DNA of 33,204 nt from assembly GCA_029561145.1 (NCBI GenBank), contig JAKQJM010000094.1, forward strand, positions 1 to 33,204, in the 5' to 3' direction. Positions 1-8,758 of the stretch are shown piece by piece (the stretch's first letter is position 1; the number at the start of each line of letters is the position of its first letter). The notes beneath the pieces were generated by a model. The model was not told where the DNA came from, did no database searches, and saw only the letters and a list, made by a program, of their open reading frames with translations. Made by a program: the position numbers and the translations under genes. Source of the stretch: Pseudomonadota bacterium (GTDB lineage Bacteria > Pseudomonadota > Gammaproteobacteria > Xanthomonadales > Rhodanobacteraceae).

Positions 1-23
1 AAGATCACACGTGATGACTGGTA

Positions 24-2891
24 TCAGAACTTGATGTTGGCTTCGACGTAGCTGTAGCGACCCGGCAGGTCATAGGTCGATGCGTCATAGCCATTGAGCG
101 AGCAGCTCTGGCAGATCGGCGGTTCCTTGCCGGTGATGTTGTTGACGCCGCCGGCGATCGTGAAGTTCAGGTCGGTTGGCAGCTTCCAGCTGGCGCGCAG
201 GTCGTGGAACGTGGTCGCACCGAGATGGTTCGAGCCTGCGGCCGCGTTGCTGCAGTTGTCGAACGATCCGACCGTCGTGCAGTCCTCGGTCAGGTCCGAG
301 ATGTAACGCGCCGACCAGCTCACGCCGACATCACCGAGCGTCCAGTTCAGGCGTGCGGTTGCACGCCACTTCGGAATCGCGCTGTCGTTGACTTCGACGC
401 CAACCACGCGCGGCTCGCTGAGGCCCGAGTCGGTGGCGATTGCTTCGTAGCTCGAGACGCGGGTTGCCGACAGGCTGGCTCCGAACGTGCCGATACCGGT
501 TTCGTTGCCGAGCCAGTTGATGCCGAAGTCGATGCCCTTGGTGTTGATCTTGCCGAGGTTGAACAGCGTGTTGTCGAAGCCGTTGATGTTGCCGCCCGAC
601 GAACGACTGATGCCGTCGCAGAACACCGGATCGAGCGTCGCTACGCAACGGTTGAGCTGGGTCTGTGCATCGGAGGCCTGGATCGCATCCTTGATCCGGA
701 TCCGATAGTAGGTGACTTCGAAATCGACCTTTTGCGACCAGCTCGTGTTCTCGCCCCAGCTCGGGCTGTACACCGCGCCGAAGGTCAGGCTCTTCGAGGT
801 TTCCGGATCGAGAGCGGCATTGCCGCCGGTGACCACCGAGATCTGCGAGTTGGCCTGTTCGAACGTGGCCGGATTCGGCACGCCGAGCGTCGCGCAGTTC
901 TCACCGGCCTGCCCGGTTGCGCCATTGCAGGGATCCTGGATCTGCGCGTCGAAGCGAGCGAACGTGCCGTACAGTTCGCCGATCGACGGTGCGCGGAATC
1001 CTTCTGCCCAGGTGCTGCGCAGGGTGAAGTCGTCGCTGAGCTGCCAGCGCAGGCCGATCTTGCTGTTGGTCGTGTTGCCGAAGTTCGAGTAGTCGGAGAA
1101 ACGCGACGCCACGCTCAGGTCGAGGCGCTTGGCGAATGCCAGGTCGGCGAGGATCGGCGCGTTGAGCTCCAGATAGAACTCGCTGACCGAGTATTCGCCG
1201 CTGGTCGGACCGGACGGCACGCCGTTCGATTCACCGGCCGTGACGATCGAGTCGGGCGTGTACGAACCGCTCTGCTTGCGATGCTCGTAGCCGCCCGCGA
1301 AAGCGAGTGCGCCGGCGGGCATTTCGAACAGGTCACCCGAGATGTTGGCCGTCCAGGTGGTCAGCTTCTGGCGGCTGCGATCGTTCTCGACGAACTGGAT
1401 GTAGTCGAGCATGTCCTGGGTGATTGAACCCGGGCCGCCGAACATGTCGAGCGGAACGCAGGGCGCGGTGCAATCGGCGATCGGACCAAGCGCCTGCTGG
1501 ATGTGGGCGATGTTGTAGGTGCCGTTGACGGTCTGGGTTGCCTTGTTCTCGGCGCTGACGAAGTTCACGTCCCAGAAGAACTGGCGGTCGCCAGCGCTGA
1601 AATCGCCGTTGAGGCCGGTCGTGAAATAGCTCGTGTCGACATCCTGGCGGAAGATGCGCGGTCCGCCTTCGACCGGGCGCCGCGTGATGAACGAACCTTC
1701 GGCGGAAATCGTGCCGAACGGGTTGTACGGGTTGCTCGCGTCGATACCGACGAAATCGGCAAGGCCACCACTGCCGGCTTCCGAACCGAGGAAGATCGGC
1801 TCGGGCGCGGCCTGGTTGACCGACTCGCGCTTGGTATAGGTGCCTTTGAGGTTCCAGTTGAGGTGGTCGCTGATGCGATAGGTGCCCTGGGCAAACAGGC
1901 CGGTGCGCTTGGACGGCGTCAGCAGCAGGTTGTACGGCGAGAAGTTGAAGCGCTCGGCATTCGTCCACGGACGGAATCCGCCGTTGCCGTCACCCGAAAG
2001 GTTGCAGAACGAGGCGCCGCCATCGATCGGGCAGAGTCCGCCAAAGGTCTCGTTCGGATCAGCCGGCGCGAATACCTGGCGGCCGTTCGGCGTGGCCGAA
2101 CTCCAGCTGCCCGGGTTGACCGTGCCATTGATGCCTGGCGTCGGATAACGCGACTGCTCCCAGTCGTTCGAGCTGATGCGCTTCTGATCGTAGTAGCTCA
2201 GGTCGACGAAGAAATCGAACTTGTCGTTGCTGCCGCCAAGCGAGATGTTGCCTTGTGTCGTCTCGCCATCGCCGGTCGAATAGTCGCCGTAGTAAAGGCG
2301 CGCACTGCCGCCATCCTGCTTCTTCTTGGTGATGATGTTGACGACGCCGGCAATCGCGTCCGAGCCGTACAGCGACGACGCGCCGTCGGTCAGGATCTCG
2401 ATGCGGTCGACCGCGCTCGACGGGATCGTGTTGAGATCGACGGCGGCGGAAACACCCGAGGCCGAGGACTCGCTGACCCAGCGCAGGCCATCGACGAGGA
2501 TCAGGGTGCGCTTCGCGCCAAGGTTGCGCAGTGACACCGTGGTCGAACCGGAACCGACGCCCGAACCGTCGGGACTGAAGCCGAAGTTGCCGGCCGAGTT
2601 GAACTTGGTATTGAGCGAGGAGCCGCTGACCGACAGGCGCTGGATCACATCGCCGATCGAGCCGAGGCCGGTGGCTTCGATGTCCGCGGCGGTGATCACC
2701 TGGACCGGGGTCTGTCCTTCGATCTCGGCCTTCTTGATGCGCGAACCGGTGACCTGGATCGCCTCGAGGCGCTGGACATCATCGCCACGGTCGGCCTGCT
2801 GGGCGAACGCGAAGCTGCTGGGAACAGCGATCAGACCGGCTGCCAGTGCGACATGCACGGACAGGCTGATGGTGCGAATCCGAAATTTCAT
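24..2891 (-). CDS. TonB-dependent outer-membrane receptor
   Basis: The 955-residue product is an outer-membrane beta-barrel that would import a substrate using TonB-ExbBD energy. Residues 1-30 form a signal peptide ending near FAFAQQ. A plug domain follows, with VQVITAADIEATGLGSIGDV near residue 65 and the plug hallmarks TLILVDGLRW and IPSSAVDRIEILTDGASSLYG. The barrel shows TonB-receptor strands such as LRSTWAEGFRAPSIGELYG and ends in phenylalanine (VEANIKF), as expected for BAM-dependent insertion. The length suits the large receptor class common in Xanthomonadales. The start is supported by GGAG eight bases upstream of the ATG. The gene is divergent from the transglycosylase gene. No TonB partner or substrate-utilisation gene lies beside it, so the substrate (carbohydrate, peptide, siderophore or other) cannot be assigned. 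The family call is secure. Confidence 0.95.
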   Translation of the reverse strand: MKFRIRTISLSVHVALAAGLIAVPSSFAFAQQADRGDDVQRLEAIQVTGSRIKKAEIEGQTPVQVITAADIEATGLGSIGDVIQRLSVSGSSLNTKFNSAGNFGFSPDGSGVGSGSTTVSLRNLGAKRTLILVDGLRWVSESSASGVSAAVDLNTIPSSAVDRIEILTDGASSLYGSDAIAGVVNIITKKKQDGGSARLYYGDYSTGDGETTQGNISLGGSNDKFDFFVDLSYYDQKRISSNDWEQSRYPTPGINGTVNPGSWSSATPNGRQVFAPADPNETFGGLCPIDGGASFCNLSGDGNGGFRPWTNAERFNFSPYNLLLTPSKRTGLFAQGTYRISDHLNWNLKGTYTKRESVNQAAPEPIFLGSEAGSGGLADFVGIDASNPYNPFGTISAEGSFITRRPVEGGPRIFRQDVDTSYFTTGLNGDFSAGDRQFFWDVNFVSAENKATQTVNGTYNIAHIQQALGPIADCTAPCVPLDMFGGPGSITQDMLDYIQFVENDRSRQKLTTWTANISGDLFEMPAGALAFAGGYEHRKQSGSYTPDSIVTAGESNGVPSGPTSGEYSVSEFYLELNAPILADLAFAKRLDLSVASRFSDYSNFGNTTNSKIGLRWQLSDDFTLRSTWAEGFRAPSIGELYGTFARFDAQIQDPCNGATGQAGENCATLGVPNPATFEQANSQISVVTGGNAALDPETSKSLTFGAVYSPSWGENTSWSQKVDFEVTYYRIRIKDAIQASDAQTQLNRCVATLDPVFCDGISRSSGGNINGFDNTLFNLGKINTKGIDFGINWLGNETGIGTFGASLSATRVSSYEAIATDSGLSEPRVVGVEVNDSAIPKWRATARLNWTLGDVGVSWSARYISDLTEDCTTVGSFDNCSNAAAGSNHLGATTFHDLRASWKLPTDLNFTIAGGVNNITGKEPPICQSCSLNGYDASTYDLPGRYSYVEANIKF

Positions 2892-3203
2892 GGGCGAGTC
2901 TCCAAGTGGATGGACGAGTGGACGGGCGAACGAACGACATTGAAAGAGAAGTGCCGGCCATCAGCGCGGCACCTTAAATAAAAAAAATGTAAATCAAACG
3001 TTCATAAAGCGCTAGAGCCGCTCGTCTTAATTCTGTCTCATTCCGCGTCCGGTTTGAAATATCTTTGATATTCATTGACTTACGATCATCGATCGAAATC
3101 CGGAAAGGCGCCTGCATGGAATGCAGGAGCTTGCATACACCTTGCGCCGGATCGCCCGCTCGGCCTGGATGGCCGGTTTGCTGCACCGCGTTACACTGGC
3201 GGC
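2892..3203. promoter_or_regulatory. Divergent intergenic region, AT-rich, with a small inverted repeat
   Basis: This 312-bp gap separates the divergent TonB receptor and transglycosylase genes. It contains an AT-rich stretch at about 2974-3003 with an A-run, unlike the GC-rich surroundings, and a 6-bp perfect inverted repeat AATATC-TTT-GATATT at 3058-3072. It presumably holds the receptor promoter, but no convincing -35/-10 pair with normal spacing was found. No gene was seen. Confidence 0.4.
3192..3197 (+). promoter_or_regulatory. Putative -10 hexamer TACACT immediately before the slt start
   Basis: TACACT lies six bases before the ATG at 3204 and no Shine-Dalgarno sequence intervenes. If it is the -10 element, the transcript would begin at or next to the start codon (leaderless). 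No matching -35 hexamer is evident, so this is inference from position and hexamer alone. Confidence 0.4.
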
Positions 3204-5237
3204 ATGCCTATCGAACGAGTTTTCCCGTGTTTTCTCCGCCTCGCCATCGGCGCCATCACCCTGATCTGCCTGGCGGCCCACGCCAGTCCGCCGAGCAAAC
3301 GCGGTGATCAGCGCCAGCACTATCGCAACGCGATGGATGCGATCGATCATGGACAACCCGACGCGTGGAAGCGCTTTGCGGTCGACCTGACCGACTACCC
3401 GTTGCTGCCGTATATCGAAATGGCCCTGCTCAAGCGCGGCAAGGGCAAGCCTTCGCTGGTCCAGGTCAGCGCCTTCGTCAAACGCTGGCCCGATACGCTC
3501 GTCGCGCGCGAGTTGCGCGAATCGACCCTGCGCGATTTGGCAAAAAGCAACGACTGGACGAACTTCAACGCACTGTGGACGGACAGCGACTCCGCGGATC
3601 TGCGCTGCTCGCGACAACTGGCGCGCATCGCGGCAGGCGAAAAGCCAGACTATGCGAAAGATATCGCCACACTGTGGATGCAGCCGCGACCGACACCGGC
3701 CAGCTGCGACCCGCTGTTCGGCTGGGCCCGGCAGAACGGGCAGCTCACCGACGCGAACATCTGGAGTCGCATCGAAGGCGCGGCTCAAGCAGCCAATCCG
3801 GCTACGGTATCGAGCGCCGCCAGCCTGCTGGATCCGGCAGACCGGATCGCGGCCGAGCGCATCGCCGCCAGCGTGCGCGATCCCGGCGTTGTCCTCGGCA
3901 AGGCCGCAAGCTGGCCCGACACGCCGCGCAATCGCGATGCGATCTCGTATGGCCTGCTCCGCCATGCGCGTCGCAACAGCAGCGCGGCCGAAACCCTGTG
4001 GGCCGATCTCGGCGATCGCTTCAAGTGGGATGCCGCACAGAAGGATCGCGTGCTCAACGCAATCGCGGTCTATCGATCAACCAGCTACGAAGCGGATGCC
4101 CTCGCGCGTCTGAAGGCCCTGCCCGCCGAGGCCGAGGACGATGTCTCGCGCGAATGGCGCGTGCGTGTCGCGCTCGCATTGAGTGACTGGAACGAAACTC
4201 TCGTCGCGCTTGACCGCATGAGCGACACGCAGAAAGCCGACGCGCGATGGCGATACCTGCGCGCGCGCGTGCTGACCCGTCTTGATCGGAAGGCCGAGGC
4301 CGAACCGATCTTCGCCGACGTGGCCAGGGAAGCGAATTTCCACGGCTTCCTCGCTGCCGACTGGATCGGCCAGCCGTATGCGATCTGCCCGCTGACGATC
4401 ACTGCCGACAAGGTCGCGGAACAGGCCGTCGCCGACCAGGCCGATCTCGCGCGCGCTCTCGAGTTCCATGCGCTCGGTGATCTGCACAATGCACGCCGCG
4501 AATGGAACTTCGCGATGCAGAAGCTCTCGGCCGACGAACGCCGCCTTGCCGCGGATTTTGCCTACCGCAATGACTGGTTCGATCGCGCTGTGTTCCTGCT
4601 CTCGGCCTCGCCGGATACCCTGGCCTACTACGAGCAGCGCTTCCCGCTCGCCGAGCGGTCGCACGTCGTGCGCTCGTCGCGCGATGGCGGAGTCGATCCG
4701 GCCTGGGCCTACGCGATCATTCGCGCCGAGAGTGCATGGATGAGCGATGCACGCTCCGCAGCCGATGCCTACGGCCTCATGCAGTTGTTGCCGAGCGTCG
4801 GCAAGAAGGTGGCGAATGCGGCAAAACTTCCCTATTCCAAACCCAGCGACCTGTTCGATCCGGACCTCAACATCCGCCTCGGCACCTTGTTCCTCGGCCA
4901 GATGGCCAGGCAGTATTCGGGCAGCCCATGGCTGGCCAGCGCCGCCTACAACGCCGGCGGTGCGCCGGTCGGACGCTGGCTTGCCGAGCGCAGCGCGATG
5001 GATCCCGATTTCTTCATCGAGACGATTCCGTACAAGGAGACCCGCGAGTACGTCGCCCGCGTGCTTGCCTTCAGCGTCATCTACGACTGGCGCCTGAACC
5101 AGAAAGTCATCCCGCTTGCCGCGCGCATGCCGAAATACGGACAGGCCTACGCGCCACCCAAGGACGACGCTTCGCGCAAGGCCGTCGTATGTCCGTCTCT
5201 TTCCAGTCGCTTGACGCAAGACTCCGCTGGCGAGTGA
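3204..5237 (+). CDS. slt: Soluble lytic murein transglycosylase (Slt-type, GH23)
   Basis: This is a periplasmic enzyme that cleaves the MurNAc-GlcNAc bond of peptidoglycan to give 1,6-anhydro products. The 677-residue length is close to E. coli Slt70. An N-terminal signal peptide (LAIGAITLICLAAHAS) is followed by a long alpha-helical superhelix of about 430 residues. The C-terminal SLT domain includes AYAIIRAESAW, whose glutamate (about residue 509) is the expected catalytic acid, then DAYGLMQLLPS and the SAAYNAGG motif. The ATG at 3204 is preferred because an upstream in-frame extension would bury the signal peptide. There is no Shine-Dalgarno sequence, but a -10-like TACACT sits six bases upstream. 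The family is clear; Slt against a close paralogue is less certain. Confidence 0.93.
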   Translation: MPIERVFPCFLRLAIGAITLICLAAHASPPSKRGDQRQHYRNAMDAIDHGQPDAWKRFAVDLTDYPLLPYIEMALLKRGKGKPSLVQVSAFVKRWPDTLVARELRESTLRDLAKSNDWTNFNALWTDSDSADLRCSRQLARIAAGEKPDYAKDIATLWMQPRPTPASCDPLFGWARQNGQLTDANIWSRIEGAAQAANPATVSSAASLLDPADRIAAERIAASVRDPGVVLGKAASWPDTPRNRDAISYGLLRHARRNSSAAETLWADLGDRFKWDAAQKDRVLNAIAVYRSTSYEADALARLKALPAEAEDDVSREWRVRVALALSDWNETLVALDRMSDTQKADARWRYLRARVLTRLDRKAEAEPIFADVAREANFHGFLAADWIGQPYAICPLTITADKVAEQAVADQADLARALEFHALGDLHNARREWNFAMQKLSADERRLAADFAYRNDWFDRAVFLLSASPDTLAYYEQRFPLAERSHVVRSSRDGGVDPAWAYAIIRAESAWMSDARSAADAYGLMQLLPSVGKKVANAAKLPYSKPSDLFDPDLNIRLGTLFLGQMARQYSGSPWLASAAYNAGGAPVGRWLAERSAMDPDFFIETIPYKETREYVARVLAFSVIYDWRLNQKVIPLAARMPKYGQAYAPPKDDASRKAVVCPSLSSRLTQDSAGE

Positions 5238-5447
5238 ATCCGGTGCCGTGCAACGCCGATCACACGGCTGCCGACGACGTGCCAGACGGCGCCCCATTTG
5301 ATCCGCGCTGGCGGGGCAAGAATGAAACTTGAATCCGAGGCAGGGTGCGTGGAGCCTGGACGAATCATTCTACCTTTCTGCCAGGCGGGTCGTTGATTGG
5401 CCTGCTAAACTGTGGACCTTTTTGAACATAAGTGGAGATTCAACGGA

Positions 5448-7628
5448 ATGAAAAAGCCATTTTTCAATCAAGTAGAACGAATCCATGGCAGATCCTATTT
5501 CACAGTTCGAATCGCACCCCTGTTGTTGGCTATCGCGACGTCGTCGGGATTTTTGCCGACAGCGTCAGCAACCAGCTTGGCCCCCATAGGCGAATTCGTT
5601 CCTGGCTACATGACGAGCACGCGCACCAAGGACATGCCGACCGCCGATTTCGACGGCGATGGACTACCCGATGTCATCATCGTCGGTAGTAAGAGCTACA
5701 GCGACCTTATACAGGTTGCAGGATTCCAATCGGGTCAGGGATGGAAGGTAAAGCAGCTGATCATCCCGTCGCCGGGATCCTATCTCTACGGCACGACGAA
5801 CCTCGCGGCATGGCAGGCAACAGACGGCCCGCATCTGCTTTACATACGAGGCGACCTGACCAGCGAATACTCGGGATGGCCACTCACGCTGGTCCGCCAG
5901 TTGCAACTTCCCGGTTCGCCCGAATTCAGCGATGTCCAGGTGGCCGATGTCGACAACAACGGCACCTTTGAACTCCTTGCAGCCTCGAGCTATGCGCAGG
6001 GCATTCGAGCAATATCTCTTGTTACGGGAGGGACGCTCTGGGAGACCAGCGATCCCAATGGCTACAACACCACCTTGCATGTCGCCCAGCTCGATGCCGA
6101 TCCGGCCCTTGAGATCATCGTTAGCGGAATGCCTGGAAGGGTCATCGATGGCGCCACGCATGCCATCGAGTGGCAATACAAGGATGGGTTTGGCCCTTTG
6201 ATCGAGCACGGCCGGTTTGGGGGTTCGTCGCCGCGTTTCGCTTCCTTGAGTGATCGTATCCTCATGTTCCAGTCCCAGCCCTGGTCGCCTCTATGGGACG
6301 CGAATGAATACTATGTGAGCGCATCGACCGTGGTCGACGCAGACGGCGACAACATTGACGAACTGGTCTGCAACACGAACTCATTTCCTGGAGGGATCAG
6401 GGTGTTCGACGTTCAGACGCAGACCACTCGCTCATCGTTCGCCGGCAGTGACGCATGGCAGATTGCCGCGACCGATTTCGACGGCGATCCTCAAAAGGAA
6501 ATTGCGCTCGGCCTAACGGTCGATAGTTTTGCGTCCTCGGGCAGCAGTTTCCGCGTCATCAACGCCACCAGCGGCACCAGTGAATTCGAGATTCCGGCCA
6601 CGGCGCCGGGACCCTATCTCGTCGGTGGTTTCATCCAGGACGGAGCGACTGTCGACACAGTATTCGGATCGGGAGGCGAGTCCCGATACGCGGGTGTGTT
6701 TGCACGCGCTGATTCGATTACCGGCGCTGTCCGGTGGCAAACGGCAGCGAACGATTCATTACTCGATATGAGTCAGGTCAACAATATCCTGATTGCAAAT
6801 CTGGCCGGTTACGCCCATCCGACGATCCTTGCTTCCGGAAGCGGACTGTATTCCTACCAGAAACGCATCGTAGCGCTGGATGCGGACGACGGCAGCGTGC
6901 TCTGGCATATTGACAGTGAAAACAGCGCGTTGCCTCAGTACGCCGCGATCAATGCCGTGACAGCCGTCGATACGAATGGAGATTCCACGGCAGATGCAGT
7001 CCTTGCGTGCACTTCGGAGCCACGCCTGCGCCTGTTCGATGCGGCCACCCGCGCGCAGATCTGGGCATCGGTCACGATGTCGGACAATTGTGGCGGTGCG
7101 ATGCAATTGACCAGCGGCGGAAACAAGCAACTTGTCGCAGTCCTTTCGGAGGCGCTACGTGCCTACGATGCACAAACGCATCTGTTGAGCTGGAGCCTGC
7201 CGTTCCCTTCGGGGATCTTCGGTGCAAGCTACCTTGAGCATGGCGCTGCAGGTGCCGAGTTGGCCGTGTTCTCCGAGCATGGAATCACCTTCTTCGATGT
7301 CGAGACACGTAACCAATTGCGTGAGCTCGTTCTGCCGGATCTCTATCCGATTCAGGCCGTCGCACAGGCTGCCGGCGTTTCGATTCGTGATCTGGTCGTC
7401 GCAGGCAATGGCAAACTCGTCGTCCTCGATGGCATCACCGGCGCAGTGAAGGCGACTTCCGCTGCGCTCGGGCTGAATGCCGGATTGAACAACCAGGTGG
7501 CATTGCGCGCCAATTCGGACGGCTCCGTCCTCGTCGGCCTGGGCAGCGATGTAGCGGTCTTCAGCCATCGTCTCGATGGGTTATCCGACGAAATCTTTAC
7601 CGACGGATTCGACCCAGGCATGCCGTGA
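5448..7628 (+). CDS. Secreted FG-GAP/VCBS repeat protein with IF-x-DGF tail
   Basis: This 726-residue secreted protein is probably a beta-propeller. The N-terminus has a basic segment and then a hydrophobic signal (TVRIAPLLLAIATSSGFLPTASA). Calcium-binding-like FG-GAP loops recur through the chain: DFDGDGLPDVIIVG, DVDNNGTFELLAAS, DADGDNIDELVCN, DFDGDPQKEIALGL and DTNGDSTADAVLAC. Such propellers mediate surface binding or adhesion in other proteins; no catalytic domain is visible. It ends in DEIFTDGFDPGMP, a tail shared with other secreted proteins here. The start ATG has GGAG upstream (5434-5437), and a GTG 36 bases earlier would only add a poor leader. Codon choice looks less GC-biased than in neighbouring genes. 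Exact role unknown. Confidence 0.85.
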   Translation: MKKPFFNQVERIHGRSYFTVRIAPLLLAIATSSGFLPTASATSLAPIGEFVPGYMTSTRTKDMPTADFDGDGLPDVIIVGSKSYSDLIQVAGFQSGQGWKVKQLIIPSPGSYLYGTTNLAAWQATDGPHLLYIRGDLTSEYSGWPLTLVRQLQLPGSPEFSDVQVADVDNNGTFELLAASSYAQGIRAISLVTGGTLWETSDPNGYNTTLHVAQLDADPALEIIVSGMPGRVIDGATHAIEWQYKDGFGPLIEHGRFGGSSPRFASLSDRILMFQSQPWSPLWDANEYYVSASTVVDADGDNIDELVCNTNSFPGGIRVFDVQTQTTRSSFAGSDAWQIAATDFDGDPQKEIALGLTVDSFASSGSSFRVINATSGTSEFEIPATAPGPYLVGGFIQDGATVDTVFGSGGESRYAGVFARADSITGAVRWQTAANDSLLDMSQVNNILIANLAGYAHPTILASGSGLYSYQKRIVALDADDGSVLWHIDSENSALPQYAAINAVTAVDTNGDSTADAVLACTSEPRLRLFDAATRAQIWASVTMSDNCGGAMQLTSGGNKQLVAVLSEALRAYDAQTHLLSWSLPFPSGIFGASYLEHGAAGAELAVFSEHGITFFDVETRNQLRELVLPDLYPIQAVAQAAGVSIRDLVVAGNGKLVVLDGITGAVKATSAALGLNAGLNNQVALRANSDGSVLVGLGSDVAVFSHRLDGLSDEIFTDGFDPGMP

Positions 7629-7644
7629 GAGATTTTCCGTCTGG

Positions 7645-7670
7645 TCGGCTTGCGCGATCACGCAAGCCGA
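7645..7670 (+). terminator. Strong hairpin after the FG-GAP gene
   Basis: TCGGCTTGCG and CGCAAGCCGA form a perfect 10-bp stem around the six-base loop CGATCA, beginning 16 bases after the stop codon. No T-run follows, so it may be a weak intrinsic terminator or an mRNA 3'-end stabiliser rather than a canonical terminator. Confidence 0.5.
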
Positions 7671-7771
7671 AACATGCGTGCCTGCTCCGCTCGCATTGAG
7701 TCGTTCATCATCTTTCCCTTCCTCTGATCGCCGCAACAGGCTCTAATGACCCCAATGTATCGGGAGCCTGC

Positions 7772-8719
7772 ATGAAGCCGCTCAACATCGTCATCCTTGG
7801 TGGCACCGGCTTTGTCGGCAGTCACCTCGTTCCCCGCCTACATGCGGACGGACATCGCATCCGCGTGCTTTCGCGCAACCGTGAGCTGCGCCGCGAGCTC
7901 GGCGTCCTGCCGCGCGTGAAGGTCGAGAACGTTGATGTGCATGATCGCGCCCGCTTGACCCGCGCCCTGCACGGGGCCGATGCCGTGATCAACCTGGTCG
8001 GCATCCTCAACGAGCGCGGCTCGGATGGCAGTGGCTTCGAGAAAGCCCATGTCGCTTTGACCGAGACCGTGATCACCGCTTGCACGAGCGCGCGCGTGCC
8101 GCGACTGTTGCAGATGAGTGCGCTGCGTGCGGGCGAGGGTGCCAGCCACTATCTGCGCACGCGCTTCGATGCCGATACACGCGTGCGCGACTCGCGGCTT
8201 GCCTGGACGATCTTCCGGCCATCGCTGATCTTCGGTCGTGGCGATGGGTTGTTCTTCCGCTTCGCCGGGCTGCTGCGCATCGCGCCGGTGCTGCCATTGG
8301 CGCGAGCGGACGCACGGTTTGCGCCGGTCCATGTCGGCGATGTCGCCGAGGCGTTCGCACGCGCGCTCGCACACCCGCACTCGATCGGCCATACCTATGA
8401 ACTGTTCGGCCCGCGCGTGATCAGCTTGCGCGAGATCGTGCGCTGGACCGCAAGCCTGATCGGCAAGCCGCGCTGGATCATCGATCTGCCCGATCCGCTC
8501 GGTTACCTGCAGGCGATGCTCGGCGAGTGGTTGCCGGGCAAGCCGATCTCACGCGACAACTTCCGTTCGCTGCAGGTCGATTCCGTGGGCGACAAGGACG
8601 GCCTCGGTGAACTCGGCATCGTCGCCATGCCGATGGAACTGATCGTGCCTGCGCTGCTCGGCAGCGATGTCCAGCAGAGTCGCCTTGACGCGTTTCGCGA
8701 AGCGCAGCGCCCGGACTGA
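7772..8719 (+). CDS. NAD(P)-binding epimerase-like protein (complex I NDUFA9 family)
   Basis: The 315-residue protein has a Rossmann fold of the extended/atypical short-chain dehydrogenase type. The dinucleotide-binding motif VILGGTGFVGSHLVPRL is at residues 7-23, followed by INLVGILNE near residue 72. The classic YxxxK catalytic pair is not evident (the corresponding region reads SALRAGEGASHYLRTR), as in the NDUFA9-like/atypical branch. The second half (TIFRPSLIFGRGDGLFFRFA) is typical of that branch. It may bind NAD(P)H as a structural or quinone-related protein rather than act as an epimerase. GGGAG lies seven bases before the ATG. It is 39 bases upstream of cca on the same strand; the two functions are not obviously linked. 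Confidence 0.85.
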   Translation: MKPLNIVILGGTGFVGSHLVPRLHADGHRIRVLSRNRELRRELGVLPRVKVENVDVHDRARLTRALHGADAVINLVGILNERGSDGSGFEKAHVALTETVITACTSARVPRLLQMSALRAGEGASHYLRTRFDADTRVRDSRLAWTIFRPSLIFGRGDGLFFRFAGLLRIAPVLPLARADARFAPVHVGDVAEAFARALAHPHSIGHTYELFGPRVISLREIVRWTASLIGKPRWIIDLPDPLGYLQAMLGEWLPGKPISRDNFRSLQVDSVGDKDGLGELGIVAMPMELIVPALLGSDVQQSRLDAFREAQRPD

Positions 8720-8746
8720 CAGCGGGATCGACCGCGCCCGCTCTGG

Positions 8747-8752
8747 CACAAT
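8747..8752 (+). promoter_or_regulatory. Putative -10 hexamer CACAAT immediately before the cca start
   Basis: CACAAT ends six bases before the cca ATG, and no Shine-Dalgarno sequence lies between. The arrangement matches the one in front of slt and suggests a leaderless transcript. This is inference only. Confidence 0.35.
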
Positions 8753-8758
8753 CGCCGC

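Noticed and set aside
204-2534. Long plus-strand frames over the TonB receptor region
   Set aside because: They are antisense to a gene with a signal peptide, plug and barrel; their products are Arg/Ala/Asp-rich without domain features, a GC-rich antisense artefact.
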